A stretch of 64,000 nucleotides of DNA from Bradyrhizobium hipponense (GCF_008123965.1 NZ_VSTH01000056.1:1-64000), one strand, 5' to 3'; positions 33,511-42,711 are shown, counted from the stretch's first letter. A program made the numbers and translations. Notes: generated by a model from the sequence alone, not told the origin.

Positions 33511-35118
33511 GTGGCGAAGAAGGCGGCGACCAAGAAGAAAAGCGCTTCGAAAAAAGTAGCGGATACCTCGAGCAAGACGGACACCGCCCGCAAGGGCGCC
33601 GTAGCCAAAGCAGCGAAGAAGACAGCCAAAAAGGCGGCGAAGACGGTCAAAAGGATCGGAAAGCAGTCCTCACCACGCAAACCGACCGCGGCGCGCCGCC
33701 CGAAGGGGCCGGCATGGCAATGGTCGGCGGTGGAGACTGCGGCCGCGATCCGCGCCGGCGCAATCTCTGCGGTCGAGACCGTCGAAGCGCATCTCGATCG
33801 GATGCGCGCGGTCAATCCCAAACTGAATGCGGTCGTCGTCGATCTCGGCGAGGAAGCGTTGAAGGCTGCGCATGCGGCCGACAAGCAGCGCGCCAAGGAC
33901 GGCGAGCTTGGTTTGTTGCACGGCGTTCCCATCACCATCAAGGAGAACGTCGACTACGAAGGCCGGCCCAATTTCAACGGCGTTCCTTCCAACAAGGACC
34001 TCGTCGCGCCGTCAGACTCGCCGGTGGTGCGCAACCTGAAGAAAGCCGGCGCGATCGTCCTCGGCCTCACCAATACGCCGGAATTCTCCTTCCGCGGCTT
34101 CACCGACAATCCGCTGCACGGGCTGACGCTCAATCCCTGGGATCCGAACATCACCTGCGGCGGCTCCTCGGGCGGCGCAGGCTCGGCGGTCGCCGCCGGC
34201 ATCGGCACCATCGCGCATGGCAACGACATCGGCGGCTCGCTGCGCTGGCCGGCGCATTGCAACGGCGTTGCCACCATCAAGCCGACGCAGGGGCGCATTC
34301 CCGCCTTCAACGGAAGCGCAACTGCGGAGCGGCCGATGCTGGCGCATCTGATGTCGGCGCAGGGGCCGCTCGCCCGCCACGTCGGCGACGTTCGCCTCGC
34401 GCTGGAGGTGATGAGCCAGCGCGATCCGCGCGACCCCTGGTGGGTGCCGGCGCCGCTGGTCGGACCGAAGCCGAGGGGACCGATCAAGGTCGCGCTCGCC
34501 AAAATTCCCGAGGACATGGATGTGGATCCGCAGGTCGCCGCGGCGTTGCGCCAGGCTGCCGATCATCTCGAGCGGTCCGGCTATCGCGTCAGCGAGGTCG
34601 ATGTGCCCGACATCAACGGCGTCTGGCAGACCTGGTGCGACATCATCACCAACGAGACGGTGGTGATGCTGGAAACCGGCATGCTGAAGGTGACTTCGGA
34701 AGACTTCCACAAGGCGTGGAACGGCATGAAGGCCAAGGCGAGCGTGCTCGATCTTCCCGCCTGGATGCGCGCTACCGCCGCGCGCAGCGGCCATATTCGC
34801 GCCTGGCAATTGTTCTTCGAGGAGTATCCGGTCGTGCTGGCGCCGACCACGGTGAAACCAACGCCGGGCCCGCGCGAGGACACGATCAGCGCCGAGCGCG
34901 TCCGCGAGATCTTCTGGGGCGAGATCCGCTTCATCTCCGCGATCAACGTGCTGGGCCTGCCCGGCGCGGTGGTGCCGGTGGCGCTGCACGACGGCAAGCC
35001 AATCGGCGTGCAGCTCATCGCCGGCCGCTACCGCGAGGACCTCGCACTCGATGCGGCGGCCGCGATCGAGAAGCGTGCCGGCGTGCTCACACATAGTCTG
35101 TGGGAGATGATGGCCTGA
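33511..35118 (+). CDS. Amidase with a lysine/alanine-rich histone-H1-like N-terminal tail
   Basis: A 535-residue amidase-signature enzyme. The catalytic triad aligns as K144 (ITIKENVD), S219 (CGGSSGG) and S243 (GNDIGGSLRWPA), so it should hydrolyse amides. Before the catalytic domain are about 65 residues rich in Lys, Ala and Ser (KAAKKTAKKAAKTVKRIG), much like the tails of H1-like bacterial proteins. The frame has a GTG start with CAGGAGA 7 nt ahead, so the tail is translated. C-terminal marks are VVLAPTTVKPTPG and GLPGAVVPVALHDGKPIGVQ. The substrate is unknown. The tail could bind nucleic acid or be flexible. Confidence 0.9.
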   Translation: MAKKAATKKKSASKKVADTSSKTDTARKGAVAKAAKKTAKKAAKTVKRIGKQSSPRKPTAARRPKGPAWQWSAVETAAAIRAGAISAVETVEAHLDRMRAVNPKLNAVVVDLGEEALKAAHAADKQRAKDGELGLLHGVPITIKENVDYEGRPNFNGVPSNKDLVAPSDSPVVRNLKKAGAIVLGLTNTPEFSFRGFTDNPLHGLTLNPWDPNITCGGSSGGAGSAVAAGIGTIAHGNDIGGSLRWPAHCNGVATIKPTQGRIPAFNGSATAERPMLAHLMSAQGPLARHVGDVRLALEVMSQRDPRDPWWVPAPLVGPKPRGPIKVALAKIPEDMDVDPQVAAALRQAADHLERSGYRVSEVDVPDINGVWQTWCDIITNETVVMLETGMLKVTSEDFHKAWNGMKAKASVLDLPAWMRATAARSGHIRAWQLFFEEYPVVLAPTTVKPTPGPREDTISAERVREIFWGEIRFISAINVLGLPGAVVPVALHDGKPIGVQLIAGRYREDLALDAAAAIEKRAGVLTHSLWEMMA

Positions 35119-35150
35119 GCCCCTCGCGCTGTTGCCGCATTGACAGCCTT

Positions 35151-35295
35151 TCCCTCTCCCCTTGTGGGAGAGGGTGGCTCGCCGCATAGCGGCGAGACGG
35201 GTGAGGGGTCTCTCTCCGCGAATGTAGACTTACCGTGCGGTTAGAGACCCCTCATCCGGCGCTTCGCGCCACCTTCTCCCACAAGGGGAGAAGGA
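35151..35295. repeat. Paired inverted repeat element (CCCTTGTGGGAGA family), first copy
   Basis: CCTCTCCCCTTGTGGGAGAG to GGTGAGGGG (about 35153-35208) and, inverted, CCCCTCATCCGGCGC to CTTCTCCCACAAGGGG (about 35248-35288) enclose a 38-nt spacer. The same family recurs at 38686-38884 and as a half-unit at 46036-46063. It is BIME-like. It lies after the amidase gene, where it could terminate transcription. Confidence 0.8.
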
Positions 35296-35508
35296 GGGGC
35301 ATAGTGCCTGCTGCACCAGACGCCCGAATTCATCAATCCAATTTCATTCAAATTTCGGGCAATTCTCCAACAACCGTTAGGGTTACTTCCTCGATCTCTA
35401 GGCGAATTATTGCCCGCTTTACCACCCGCCTCTAACACGGGGACGGCGGACAACGCACATGCCCATAAAGGCCAATTAAGTGCGGCCCGCCCCACGTGGA
35501 GGTGGACG

Positions 35509-36810
35509 ATGCGCAACGAGACGATCGCTATTCACGCCGGCTACGAACCCGAAGCCACGACGCACGCGGTCGCCGTGCCGATCTACCAGACCGCGGCCTA
35601 CGCTTTCGACAGCGCCGATCATGGCGCAGCCCTGTTCAATCTCGAAGCCGAAGGCTATCGCTACAGCCGCATCGCCAATCCGACCAGCGCGGTGCTGGAG
35701 AAGCGCATCAGCCAGCTCGAAGGCGGCGTCGGCGCGCTCGCGGTCGCGACCGGCCAGGCCGCGTTGCATTTCGCTTTCGTCAACGTCGCCGACCATGGCG
35801 GCAACATCGCTTCGGTGCCGCAGCTCTATGGCACCACGCACACGCTGCTCTCCCACATCCTGCCGCGCCAGGGCATCGCCGGCCGCTTCGCCGAGAGCGA
35901 CAAGCCTGAGGCGATCGAGAAACTGATCGACGAGAACACCCGCGCGGTGTTCGCCGAGACCATCGGCAATCCCGCCGGCAATGTCTGCGATATCGAGGCG
36001 CTGGCCAAAATCGCGCATGCGCATGGCGTGCCGCTGATCGTCGACAACACGGTTGCAACCCCGATCCTGCTCAAGCCGTTCGACTACGGCGCCGACATCG
36101 CCGTGCATTCGCTGACCAAATTCCTGGGCGGCCACGGCACCACGCTCGGCGGCGCCATCGTCGATTCCGGAAATTTCCCGTGGGCCAAGCATGCCGAGCG
36201 CTTCCCGGGCTACAACAAGCCTGACGCCTCCTATCACGGACTGGTCTATGCCGAGCGGTTCGGCCGCACCGCCTATATCGAGCGCGCGCGCAGCATCTAT
36301 CAGCGCACCATGGGTTCGGTGCTGTCGCCGTTCAACGCTTTCCTGCTGCTCCAGGGTATCGAGACCGTGGCGCTGCGCATGGAACGCCACGTCGAGAACG
36401 CGCGCAAGGTCGCCGAATTCCTGCGTGCCGACCCGCGCGTGGCCTGGGTCAATTACACGGGTTTCCCCAATAGCCCTTATTATCCGCTGGTGCAGAAATA
36501 TCTCGACGGCAACGCCTCCTCGCTGTTCACCTTCGGTATCAAGGGCGGCATGGAAGCCGGCAAGACTTTCTACGACGCGCTGAAGCTGATCACGCGTCTG
36601 GTCAATATCGGCGATGCCAAGTCGCTGGCCTGCCATCCGGCCTCGACCACGCACCGGCAGATGTCGGCCGAGCAGCAGCGCGTCGCCGGGGTGCTGCCGG
36701 AGACGATCCGCCTCTCAATCGGCATCGAGCATGCCGCGGATATCATCGAGGACATCGACCAGGCGCTGGAAAAGGCCTGCCCGTCGGCGCGTCTCCAGGC
36801 CGCGGAGTAG
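35509..36810 (+). CDS. metY: O-acetyl(succinyl)homoserine sulfhydrylase, PLP enzyme
   Basis: A 433-residue Cys/Met-metabolism PLP enzyme. Marks are the N-terminal TIAIHAGYEPE and VPIYQTAAYAFDSADHGA, YRYSRIANPTSAVLE, ATGQAALHFAF, and the PLP lysine K204 in AVHSLTKFLGGHGT. SLACHPASTTHRQMS and IRLSIGIEHAADIIEDI close it. It makes homocysteine from activated homoserine and sulfide. Start: ATG 35509 after GGAGG. The metA gene follows 12 bp later, so the pair supplies methionine precursor by direct sulfhydrylation. I looked for a SAM-II riboswitch in the 390-bp leader and found none. Confidence 0.92.
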   Translation: MRNETIAIHAGYEPEATTHAVAVPIYQTAAYAFDSADHGAALFNLEAEGYRYSRIANPTSAVLEKRISQLEGGVGALAVATGQAALHFAFVNVADHGGNIASVPQLYGTTHTLLSHILPRQGIAGRFAESDKPEAIEKLIDENTRAVFAETIGNPAGNVCDIEALAKIAHAHGVPLIVDNTVATPILLKPFDYGADIAVHSLTKFLGGHGTTLGGAIVDSGNFPWAKHAERFPGYNKPDASYHGLVYAERFGRTAYIERARSIYQRTMGSVLSPFNAFLLLQGIETVALRMERHVENARKVAEFLRADPRVAWVNYTGFPNSPYYPLVQKYLDGNASSLFTFGIKGGMEAGKTFYDALKLITRLVNIGDAKSLACHPASTTHRQMSAEQQRVAGVLPETIRLSIGIEHAADIIEDIDQALEKACPSARLQAAE

Positions 36811-36822
36811 GCGGCGGCGCCG

Positions 36823-37824
36823 ATGACGCTCTTGATCGACAGGGATCAAGGTATCTCGAGCCCGGCCCTGGTGCCCGGAGAGGTCGATCTCGCGCGCGAT
36901 CATGGCGGCGCCGAGCTCACCATCGGGCTGATCAACAACATGCCGGACCCGGCGCTGAAGGCGACCGAGCGGCAGTTCATGAAGCTGCTCCAGGCCGCTG
37001 CCGGGCCACGCCGCATCCGCTTCCATTGCTTCTCGCTGCCGTCGGTGAAACGCTCGCCCGAAGCGAAATGGCATGTCGAAAGCGAGTATTCCGATCTCGC
37101 CGATCTCAAACGGCACAAGTTCGATGGGCTGATCGTGACCGGCGCCGAACCGGTCGCGCCTGAGCTCGACCAGGAGCCGTACTGGCGCGATCTCACCGAG
37201 CTGATCGACTGGGCCAAGGTCAACACGCGCTCGACGATCTGGTCGTGCCTGGCCGCGCATGCGGCGGTGCTGCATCTCGACCGCATCGGACGGCGGCGGC
37301 TGCCGGCGAAATGTCACGGCATCTTCGACTGCGAGCCGGTCACCGATGATGCGCTGACACGTGCGGCGCCTGCTCCGCTCAAGGTTTCGCATTCGCGTCT
37401 GAACGAAGTCGCCGAGAGCGATCTCACGCAGGCCGGCTATCAGGTGCTGACGCGCTCGGCCGAGGCCGGCATCGACATTTTCGTTCGGCAATATGCCAGC
37501 CGGTTCGTCTTCTTCCAGGGCCATCCCGAATACGACGCGCTGTCGCTCCAGCGCGAATATCTGCGCGACATCGGCCGCTATCTCGCCCGCGAGCGCGAGA
37601 CTTATCCGCACCTGCCCGTGAGTTATTTTGACGCAGAGACGGAAGAGAAACTTGCCCGATTCGAGAAACGGGTGAGGCACCAGCGTCATCCGGCGCTGAC
37701 GAACGATCTGCCCGCGCTGACGTTGCGCGCCGATATCGCGGCCGGCAGCGCTGCAGCGGCACTTTTCCGCAACTGGTTGCAATATCTCGCTGCTGACACC
37801 AAAGCCCCGCTGCTCGCGCGCTAG
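36823..37824 (+). CDS. metA: Homoserine O-acyltransferase, MetA/HTS family
   Basis: A 333-residue enzyme that acylates homoserine for methionine synthesis. Catalytic residues are C142 in WSCLAAHAAV and H234 with E236 in FFQGHPEYDA; the conserved Lys is K46 in PDPALKATERQF. The acetyl/succinyl selectivity loop, usually GAPVE or GAPLG, here reads VTGAEPVAPEL, so acyl-donor choice cannot be read from position 111. It is translated with metY. The C-terminus (about residues 250-333) is longer than in E. coli MetA. Confidence 0.88.
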   Translation: MTLLIDRDQGISSPALVPGEVDLARDHGGAELTIGLINNMPDPALKATERQFMKLLQAAAGPRRIRFHCFSLPSVKRSPEAKWHVESEYSDLADLKRHKFDGLIVTGAEPVAPELDQEPYWRDLTELIDWAKVNTRSTIWSCLAAHAAVLHLDRIGRRRLPAKCHGIFDCEPVTDDALTRAAPAPLKVSHSRLNEVAESDLTQAGYQVLTRSAEAGIDIFVRQYASRFVFFQGHPEYDALSLQREYLRDIGRYLARERETYPHLPVSYFDAETEEKLARFEKRVRHQRHPALTNDLPALTLRADIAAGSAAAALFRNWLQYLAADTKAPLLAR

Positions 37825-37928
37825 GTTCAGATTACGGATTTCGCGTTAGGGCTAATAAAGTGTGAAGCTTGCCTCAAACGACACATGAATGCTTCAGTGA
37901 CGAGGTCGGGCAAACAGGAAACGCGATC

Positions 37929-38672
37929 GTGTGGTCGGCACTCCAGGGACGCATGAGCAATCGGCTGGCCCGGCATTTTCGCGCCGCGCCGCACAGATTG
38001 CCGCCTCATGCGCCAATGGTCAGCTTTACCTTCGATGATGCGCCCGACAGTGCCGCGGGCGAGGGCGCTTCGCTGCTGGAGCAGCATGGCGGCCGCGGCA
38101 CGTTCTACCTGGCCGGCAGCCTGATCGACCAGCCCGGGGATCACTGGCGCGGACTGTCGAATGAGGCGATCGTGCGGCTTCATCGCGCCGGCCACGAGAT
38201 CGCCTGCCATACCTTCTCGCATCTGCGCGCGGTCGATCTCAACGAGGCCACCATGGCACGTGAGATCGAGCGGAACCGCAGCTATTTTCGTGCCATCGAT
38301 TCCTCGATCGTGCTGGAGAACTTCGCCTATCCGTATGGCCTCGCCTCGGTCTGGCGCAAGCCGCAGCTGGCAAAAGCCTTCCGCTCGGCGCGCGGCATCC
38401 TTCCCGGCGTCAATCGCGACGTCGTCGACCTCCAGTTCCTGCGTGCCTCGCCTCTGGTCGATTGCGAGATCGATTCGTCCGGCATCGATCGCTATTTCGA
38501 CGCGGCGATCGCAAGCGGCGGCTGGCTGATCTTCTATGGCCATGACGTTGCGGATGCGCCGAGCCCCTATGGCTGCTCGCCGAATCTGCTGCGTCACGCG
38601 CTGAAGGCGGCCGAGAAGCGCAGCATGCCGATCGTGACGGTCGCGGAAGCGTTGCGAAGGATTGGGGCGTAA
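37929..38672 (+). CDS. Polysaccharide deacetylase (NodB homology domain)
   Basis: A 247-residue protein. It has the NodB motifs MVSFTFDDAPDSAA (motif 1, two Asp), HEIACHTFSHLRA (motif 2, HTxxH metal ligands), NFAYPYGLASV (motif 3), and WLIFYGHDVAD near the end. Such enzymes remove N-acetyl groups from chitin-like or surface glycans. No signal peptide is evident. The start is uncertain: GTG 37929 has AGGAAA ahead, ATG 37953 is next, and TTG 37869 also opens the frame. It follows metA by about 100 bp. Confidence 0.8.
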   Translation: MWSALQGRMSNRLARHFRAAPHRLPPHAPMVSFTFDDAPDSAAGEGASLLEQHGGRGTFYLAGSLIDQPGDHWRGLSNEAIVRLHRAGHEIACHTFSHLRAVDLNEATMAREIERNRSYFRAIDSSIVLENFAYPYGLASVWRKPQLAKAFRSARGILPGVNRDVVDLQFLRASPLVDCEIDSSGIDRYFDAAIASGGWLIFYGHDVADAPSPYGCSPNLLRHALKAAEKRSMPIVTVAEALRRIGA

Positions 38673-38685
38673 GGAGCCTTCTTCT

Positions 38686-38884
38686 TCCCCTCTTCCCTTG
38701 TGGGAGAAGGTGGCGCGAAGCGCCGGATGAGGGGTCGTCTCCGCAAGCAATCTCGATCGAGTTCGCAGACAAAACCCCTCACCCGTCTCGCCGCTACGCC
38801 ATAGCCGATGCGATGCATCGGCGTTCCAAGTACGGCGGCCAAAGGCCGCCTATGCCGGCCTCTCCCACAAGGGGAGAGGGGAAG
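38686..38884. repeat. Paired inverted repeat element (CCCTTGTGGGAGA family), second copy with an inserted segment
   Basis: CTCTTCCCTTGTGGGAGAAG to GATGAGGGG (38690-38734) is inverted relative to CCCCTCACCCGTCTCGCCGC to CCTCTCCCACAAGGGGAGAG (about 38776-38880). The right arm carries about 50 extra bases (near 38800-38855, including CGATGCGATGCATCGGCG and CGGCGGCCAAAGGCCGCC palindromes) compared with the copy at 35151. It lies in the recQ leader. Confidence 0.8.
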
Positions 38885-38977
38885 ACATCGTCTTGCCGCG
38901 CAAACAGTCTTGCCACGACTGCGCCGTCATGCGACTGGCCTTGTTGTCGAATCTCACGGTCCGGTTCCGCTCCGCCC

Positions 38978-40843
38978 ATGTCCGCTTCCTCCACCGCTTC
39001 GTTGCCTGCGCCGGCCGACGGCCGCGACGCGCTCTCGGTGCTGCATTCGGTATTTGGTCTGCCGGGGTTTCGCGGCGCGCAAGGCGAGATCATCCGGCAT
39101 GTCACCGAGGGCGGCAATTGTCTGGTGCTGATGCCGACCGGCGGCGGCAAGTCGTTGTGCTATCAATTGCCGTCGTTGCTGCGTGAAGGCTGCGGCATCG
39201 TGGTGTCGCCGCTGATCGCGCTGATGCGCGACCAGGTCGCCGGTCTGATCGAGGCGGGTGTCAATGCTGCCGCGCTGAACTCGTCGCTGACGCCGCAGGA
39301 GGCCTCGGACATCGAGCGCCGCCTGATCGCAGGCGATCTCGACTTGCTCTATGTCGCGCCGGAACGTCTCGTCACGCCGCGCTGCCTGTCGATGCTGGCG
39401 CAGGCAAAGGTGGCGCTGTTTGCGATCGACGAAGCCCATTGCGTCTCGCAATGGGGCCATGATTTCCGGCCCGAATATGTCGGGCTCTCCATCATCGCCG
39501 AGCGTTTTCCAACCGTGCCGCGCATTGCGCTGACCGCGACCGCCGACGATTTGACGCGGAAGGAGATCGTCGAGCGGCTCCAGCTTGGGGGCAGCCCGCA
39601 ATTCGTCTCCAGCTTCGACCGGCCAAACATCCGCTACGAGATCGTCGACAAGCGCAATGCGGTGTCGCAACTGAAGGAGTTCATTCGGGAGCGCCATGCG
39701 GGCGATGCCGGCGTGGTCTATTGCCTGTCCCGCAATCGGGTCGAGGAGGTCGCCGCCGCGCTCGACGATGCCGGCATTGCGGCACTGCCCTATCACGCCG
39801 GGCTCGACAGCAGCGTGCGCTCGCGCAACCAGGACCGCTTCCTCAACGAGGACGGCATCGTCATCGTCGCGACGATTGCCTTCGGCATGGGTATCGACAA
39901 GCCGGACGTGCGCTTCGTCGCCCATCTCGATCTACCCAAGAGCATCGAGGCCTATTACCAGGAGACCGGGCGCGCCGGCCGCGACGGCAAGCCGTCTGCG
40001 GCCTGGATGGCCTACGGCCTCTCCGATATCGTGCAGCAGCGCCGCATGATCGACGAATCCGCGGCATCCGACGATTTCAAGCGGGTCTCGATCGGCAAGC
40101 TCGACGCGTTGGTCGGTCTCGCCGAAACCGCGCAATGCCGGCGTAAGCGGCTGCTCGGCTATTTCGGCGAGACCCTGCACGGCGAGAATTGCGGCAATTG
40201 CGACAATTGCCTGACGCCGCCGCAGATGCGCGACGGCAAGGTACTGGCGCAGAAGCTGCTCTCTTGCGTCTATCGCACCGGCCAGCGTTTTGGTGCCATG
40301 CACCTGATCGACGTGCTGATCGGGCGCCTCACCGACAAGGTGACGCAGTTCGGCCACGACAAGCTCTCGGTGTTCGGCATCGGCCGCGAGCTTAACGAGA
40401 AGCAATGGCGCACCGTGCTGCGGCAGGTTATGGCGATGGGGCATTTGCAGAGCGACAGCGAAGCCTTTGGCGCGCTGAAGCTGACGGACTCCTCGCGCGG
40501 CGTGCTGCGCGGCGAGGTCGAGGTGTGGCTGCGCGAGGAAGCGCCCGGCACTCGTATCCGGTCAAGCCGCGCCAAATCCCGCCGCGGCGACCTCGCGCCT
40601 GCGGCAAGCGCGGCGCAAGGCGATGTCGATCCTGAATTGCGTGCGCGGCTGCGGTCCTGGCGGTCAGACATCGCGCGCGAGCGCGGTGTGCCCGCGTATG
40701 TCGTGCTGCACGATGCCACCATCGACGGCATCGTCCGGGCCTGGCCGACCACGCTCGACGAACTGCGTAACGTGCCCGGTATCGGCGACAAGAAGCTCGA
40801 GCATTACGGAGACGAGCTGCTGCAGATCGTGCGGACGCGGTAG
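38978..40843 (+). CDS. recQ: ATP-dependent DNA helicase RecQ
   Basis: A 621-residue 3'-5' helicase for recombination and repair. The helicase core has FRGAQGEIIRHV, Walker A LMPTGGGKSLC, DEAHCVSQWGHDFRPEY (motif II plus the aromatic loop), ALTATAD, FDRPNIRYEI and QETGRAGRDGKPS. The zinc-binding module is CRRKRLLGYFGE then CGNCDNC. A winged helix and an HRDC domain (ARERGVPAYVVLHDATI; LRNVPGIGDKKLEHYG) complete it. The frame is open upstream into the repeat, but ATG 38978 matches the usual N-terminus. Confidence 0.96.
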   Translation: MSASSTASLPAPADGRDALSVLHSVFGLPGFRGAQGEIIRHVTEGGNCLVLMPTGGGKSLCYQLPSLLREGCGIVVSPLIALMRDQVAGLIEAGVNAAALNSSLTPQEASDIERRLIAGDLDLLYVAPERLVTPRCLSMLAQAKVALFAIDEAHCVSQWGHDFRPEYVGLSIIAERFPTVPRIALTATADDLTRKEIVERLQLGGSPQFVSSFDRPNIRYEIVDKRNAVSQLKEFIRERHAGDAGVVYCLSRNRVEEVAAALDDAGIAALPYHAGLDSSVRSRNQDRFLNEDGIVIVATIAFGMGIDKPDVRFVAHLDLPKSIEAYYQETGRAGRDGKPSAAWMAYGLSDIVQQRRMIDESAASDDFKRVSIGKLDALVGLAETAQCRRKRLLGYFGETLHGENCGNCDNCLTPPQMRDGKVLAQKLLSCVYRTGQRFGAMHLIDVLIGRLTDKVTQFGHDKLSVFGIGRELNEKQWRTVLRQVMAMGHLQSDSEAFGALKLTDSSRGVLRGEVEVWLREEAPGTRIRSSRAKSRRGDLAPAASAAQGDVDPELRARLRSWRSDIARERGVPAYVVLHDATIDGIVRAWPTTLDELRNVPGIGDKKLEHYGDELLQIVRTR

Positions 40844-40879
40844 GGCTACGGACTTTAGCATCCACCACTCCCTCCGCAT

Positions 40880-41040
40880 CGTCATCCCGGACAAGCGCAG
40901 CGAAGCGGAGAGCAGATCCGGGATCCATACCGCGGAATCTATCGATTGCGATCGGTAGGAGTACCGAACTGCAAGTCTTCGCCAAACCACTCCCTGTGGC
41001 TATGGGTCCCGGATCTGCGCTGACGCTTGTCCGGGACGAC
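40880..41040. repeat. Inverted repeat between recQ and acdS
   Basis: CGTCATCCCGGACAAGCGCA at 40880 and CTTGTCCGGGACGAC ending at 41040 form a long inverted repeat, with GAGCAGATCCGGGATCCATA facing TGGGTCCCGGATCTGCGC inside. The element sits between convergent genes and may serve as a two-way terminator. Confidence 0.75.
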
Positions 41041-41069
41041 ACCGGTGTGTGAGGCCCGAACTAAGCCTC

Positions 41070-42083
41070 TCAGCCGTTCCGGAACGTATAGCCATAGCCG
41101 TTCAGCGCCGGTGCGCCGCCGAGATGGGCGTAGAGGATCTTTGCGCCCTTCTCGAAATATCCCTTCTGCGTCAGGTCGATCAGACCCTGCATCGACTTGC
41201 CCTCATAGACGGGGTCGGTGATCATGGCTTCGAGCCGCGCGGTGAGGCGGATCGCCTCCTTGGTCTCCTCCGACGGCACGCCATAGGCGGGATAGGCGTA
41301 GTCCTCGATCAGCACGACGTCGTCTGCGACGAGGTCCTTGCCGAGCTCGACGAGCTTGGCCGTGTTCTGCGCGATCGAGAGCACCTGCGCCTTGGTCTGT
41401 GCGGGCGTGAACGAGGCATCGATGCCGATCACCTTTCGCGCACGGCCGTCGGCGGCGAAGCCGACCAGCATGCCGGCATGCGTGGAGCCGGTGACGGTGC
41501 AGACGACGATGTAGTCGAACTTGAAGCCGAGCTCGGCTTCCTGCTTGCGGACCTCCTCGGCGAAGGCGACATAGCCGAGGCCGCCAAATTTGTGCACGGA
41601 CGCGCCGGCCGGAATCGCGTAGGGCTTGCCGCCCGCAGCCTTCACCTCCTCGATCGCCTCCTCCCAGCTCTTGCGGATGCCGATGTCGAAGCCGTCGTCG
41701 ACGAGGCGCACGTCGGCGCCCATGATGCGCGAGAGCATGATGTTGCCGACGCGGTCATAGACGGCGTCCTCGTGCGGCACCCAGGCTTCCTGCACCAGGC
41801 GGCACTTCATGCCGATCTTGGCGGCGACCGCCGCGACCATGCGGGTATGGTTCGACTGAACGCCGCCGATCGAGACCAGCGTGTCGGCGTTCGAGGCGAT
41901 CGCGTCCGGGATGATGTATTCGAGCTTGCGCAGCTTGTTGCCGCCATAGGCGAGGCCGGAATTGCAGTCCTCGCGCTTGGCATAGATTTCGACATCGCCG
42001 CCGAGGTGCTTTGACAGCCGCTCCAGCTTCTCGATGGGCGTCGGACCGAAGGTCAGCGGATAGCGGGCGAATTTTTCCAGCAT
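41070..42083 (-). CDS. acdS: 1-aminocyclopropane-1-carboxylate (ACC) deaminase
   Basis: A 337-residue PLP enzyme cleaving ACC, the plant ethylene precursor, to ammonia and 2-oxobutanoate. The PLP lysine is K50 in YGGNKLRKLEY, and the conserved SIGGVQSNHTRMVAAVA follows. Residues that separate true ACC deaminases from D-cysteine desulfhydrases are present: E294 (VYEGKS) and L321 (YAHLGG), matching E295 and L322 in the standard numbering. The enzyme lowers ethylene in the host root and helps nodulation. It is divergent from its regulator gene. Confidence 0.95.
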   Translation of the reverse strand: MLEKFARYPLTFGPTPIEKLERLSKHLGGDVEIYAKREDCNSGLAYGGNKLRKLEYIIPDAIASNADTLVSIGGVQSNHTRMVAAVAAKIGMKCRLVQEAWVPHEDAVYDRVGNIMLSRIMGADVRLVDDGFDIGIRKSWEEAIEEVKAAGGKPYAIPAGASVHKFGGLGYVAFAEEVRKQEAELGFKFDYIVVCTVTGSTHAGMLVGFAADGRARKVIGIDASFTPAQTKAQVLSIAQNTAKLVELGKDLVADDVVLIEDYAYPAYGVPSEETKEAIRLTARLEAMITDPVYEGKSMQGLIDLTQKGYFEKGAKILYAHLGGAPALNGYGYTFRNG

Positions 42084-42246
42084 GCGAGGTGATCCCGATT
42101 GGCGTTGAATTGGCCCCCTGCGCCTAGCATCGGCCGGACAAAATGTGCTCTCAAATACTGCGTAATATATGAGGACATTGTTGCGGGCGCCGACAAAATA
42201 GCATTAATTTCTTCCGTCAATCGGCCCATAAGAGAAAGCTTCTTTC
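42084..42246. promoter_or_regulatory. acdS-acdR divergent regulatory region
   Basis: The 163 bp between the two starts contain an AT-rich core (CAAATACTGCGTAATATATG, about 42152-42171) that stands out in GC-rich DNA. A second AT-rich part (AAAATAGCATTAATTTCTTC) lies nearer acdR. Lrp-type AcdR binds such sites upstream of acdS in other bacteria; the exact box here is inferred. Confidence 0.5.
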
Positions 42247-42711
42247 ATGTCGTCACGGCTCGACCGTATCGACCTTAAGATCTTGCGATTGCTGCAAAAT
42301 AACGGCCGACTCAGCAACGCAGAGCTGGCCGGGACGGTGGCGATCAGCCCCGCCACCTGCCATCGCCGCACCCAGCGCCTGTTCGAGGACGGCTTTATCG
42401 CTGCCGTCCGCGCCATGGTGGCGCCGAAGAAGGTGGCGAAGGGCACGCTGGTGATGGTCGGCGTCGTGCTCGATCGCTCGACGCCGGAAAGCTTCGCGAT
42501 CTTCGAGCAGGCGATTACGAAGCTGAAGTTCGTGCTCGACTGCCACCTCGTCGCCGGCGACTTCGACTACTTCCTGAAGATCCGCGTCGGCGACATGGAG
42601 GATTTCAACCGCATCCATGGCGAGCAGCTGATCGCGCTGCCCGGCGTACGCCAGACCCGCACCTTTTTCGTGATGAAGGAAGTCGTCGACAACGCGCCGC
42701 TGGAGTTCTGA
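42247..42711 (+). CDS. acdR: Lrp/AsnC-family regulator of acdS
   Basis: A 154-residue regulator. The N-terminal helix-turn-helix has LDRIDLKILRLLQNNGRLSN, AELAGTVAISPATCHRRTQRL. The C-terminal RAM ligand-binding domain has FVLDCHLVAGDFDYFLKIRV and RIHGEQLIALPGVRQTRTFF. It is divergently placed 163 bp from acdS, the usual arrangement for AcdR, which activates acdS with ACC and is modulated by leucine. Confidence 0.9.
   Translation: MSSRLDRIDLKILRLLQNNGRLSNAELAGTVAISPATCHRRTQRLFEDGFIAAVRAMVAPKKVAKGTLVMVGVVLDRSTPESFAIFEQAITKLKFVLDCHLVAGDFDYFLKIRVGDMEDFNRIHGEQLIALPGVRQTRTFFVMKEVVDNAPLEF

Noticed and set aside
35300..35508. SAM-II or related riboswitch in the metY leader
   Set aside because: The conserved pseudoknot sequence blocks of SAM-II were not found. 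Only AT-rich sequence and short unrelated palindromes are there.
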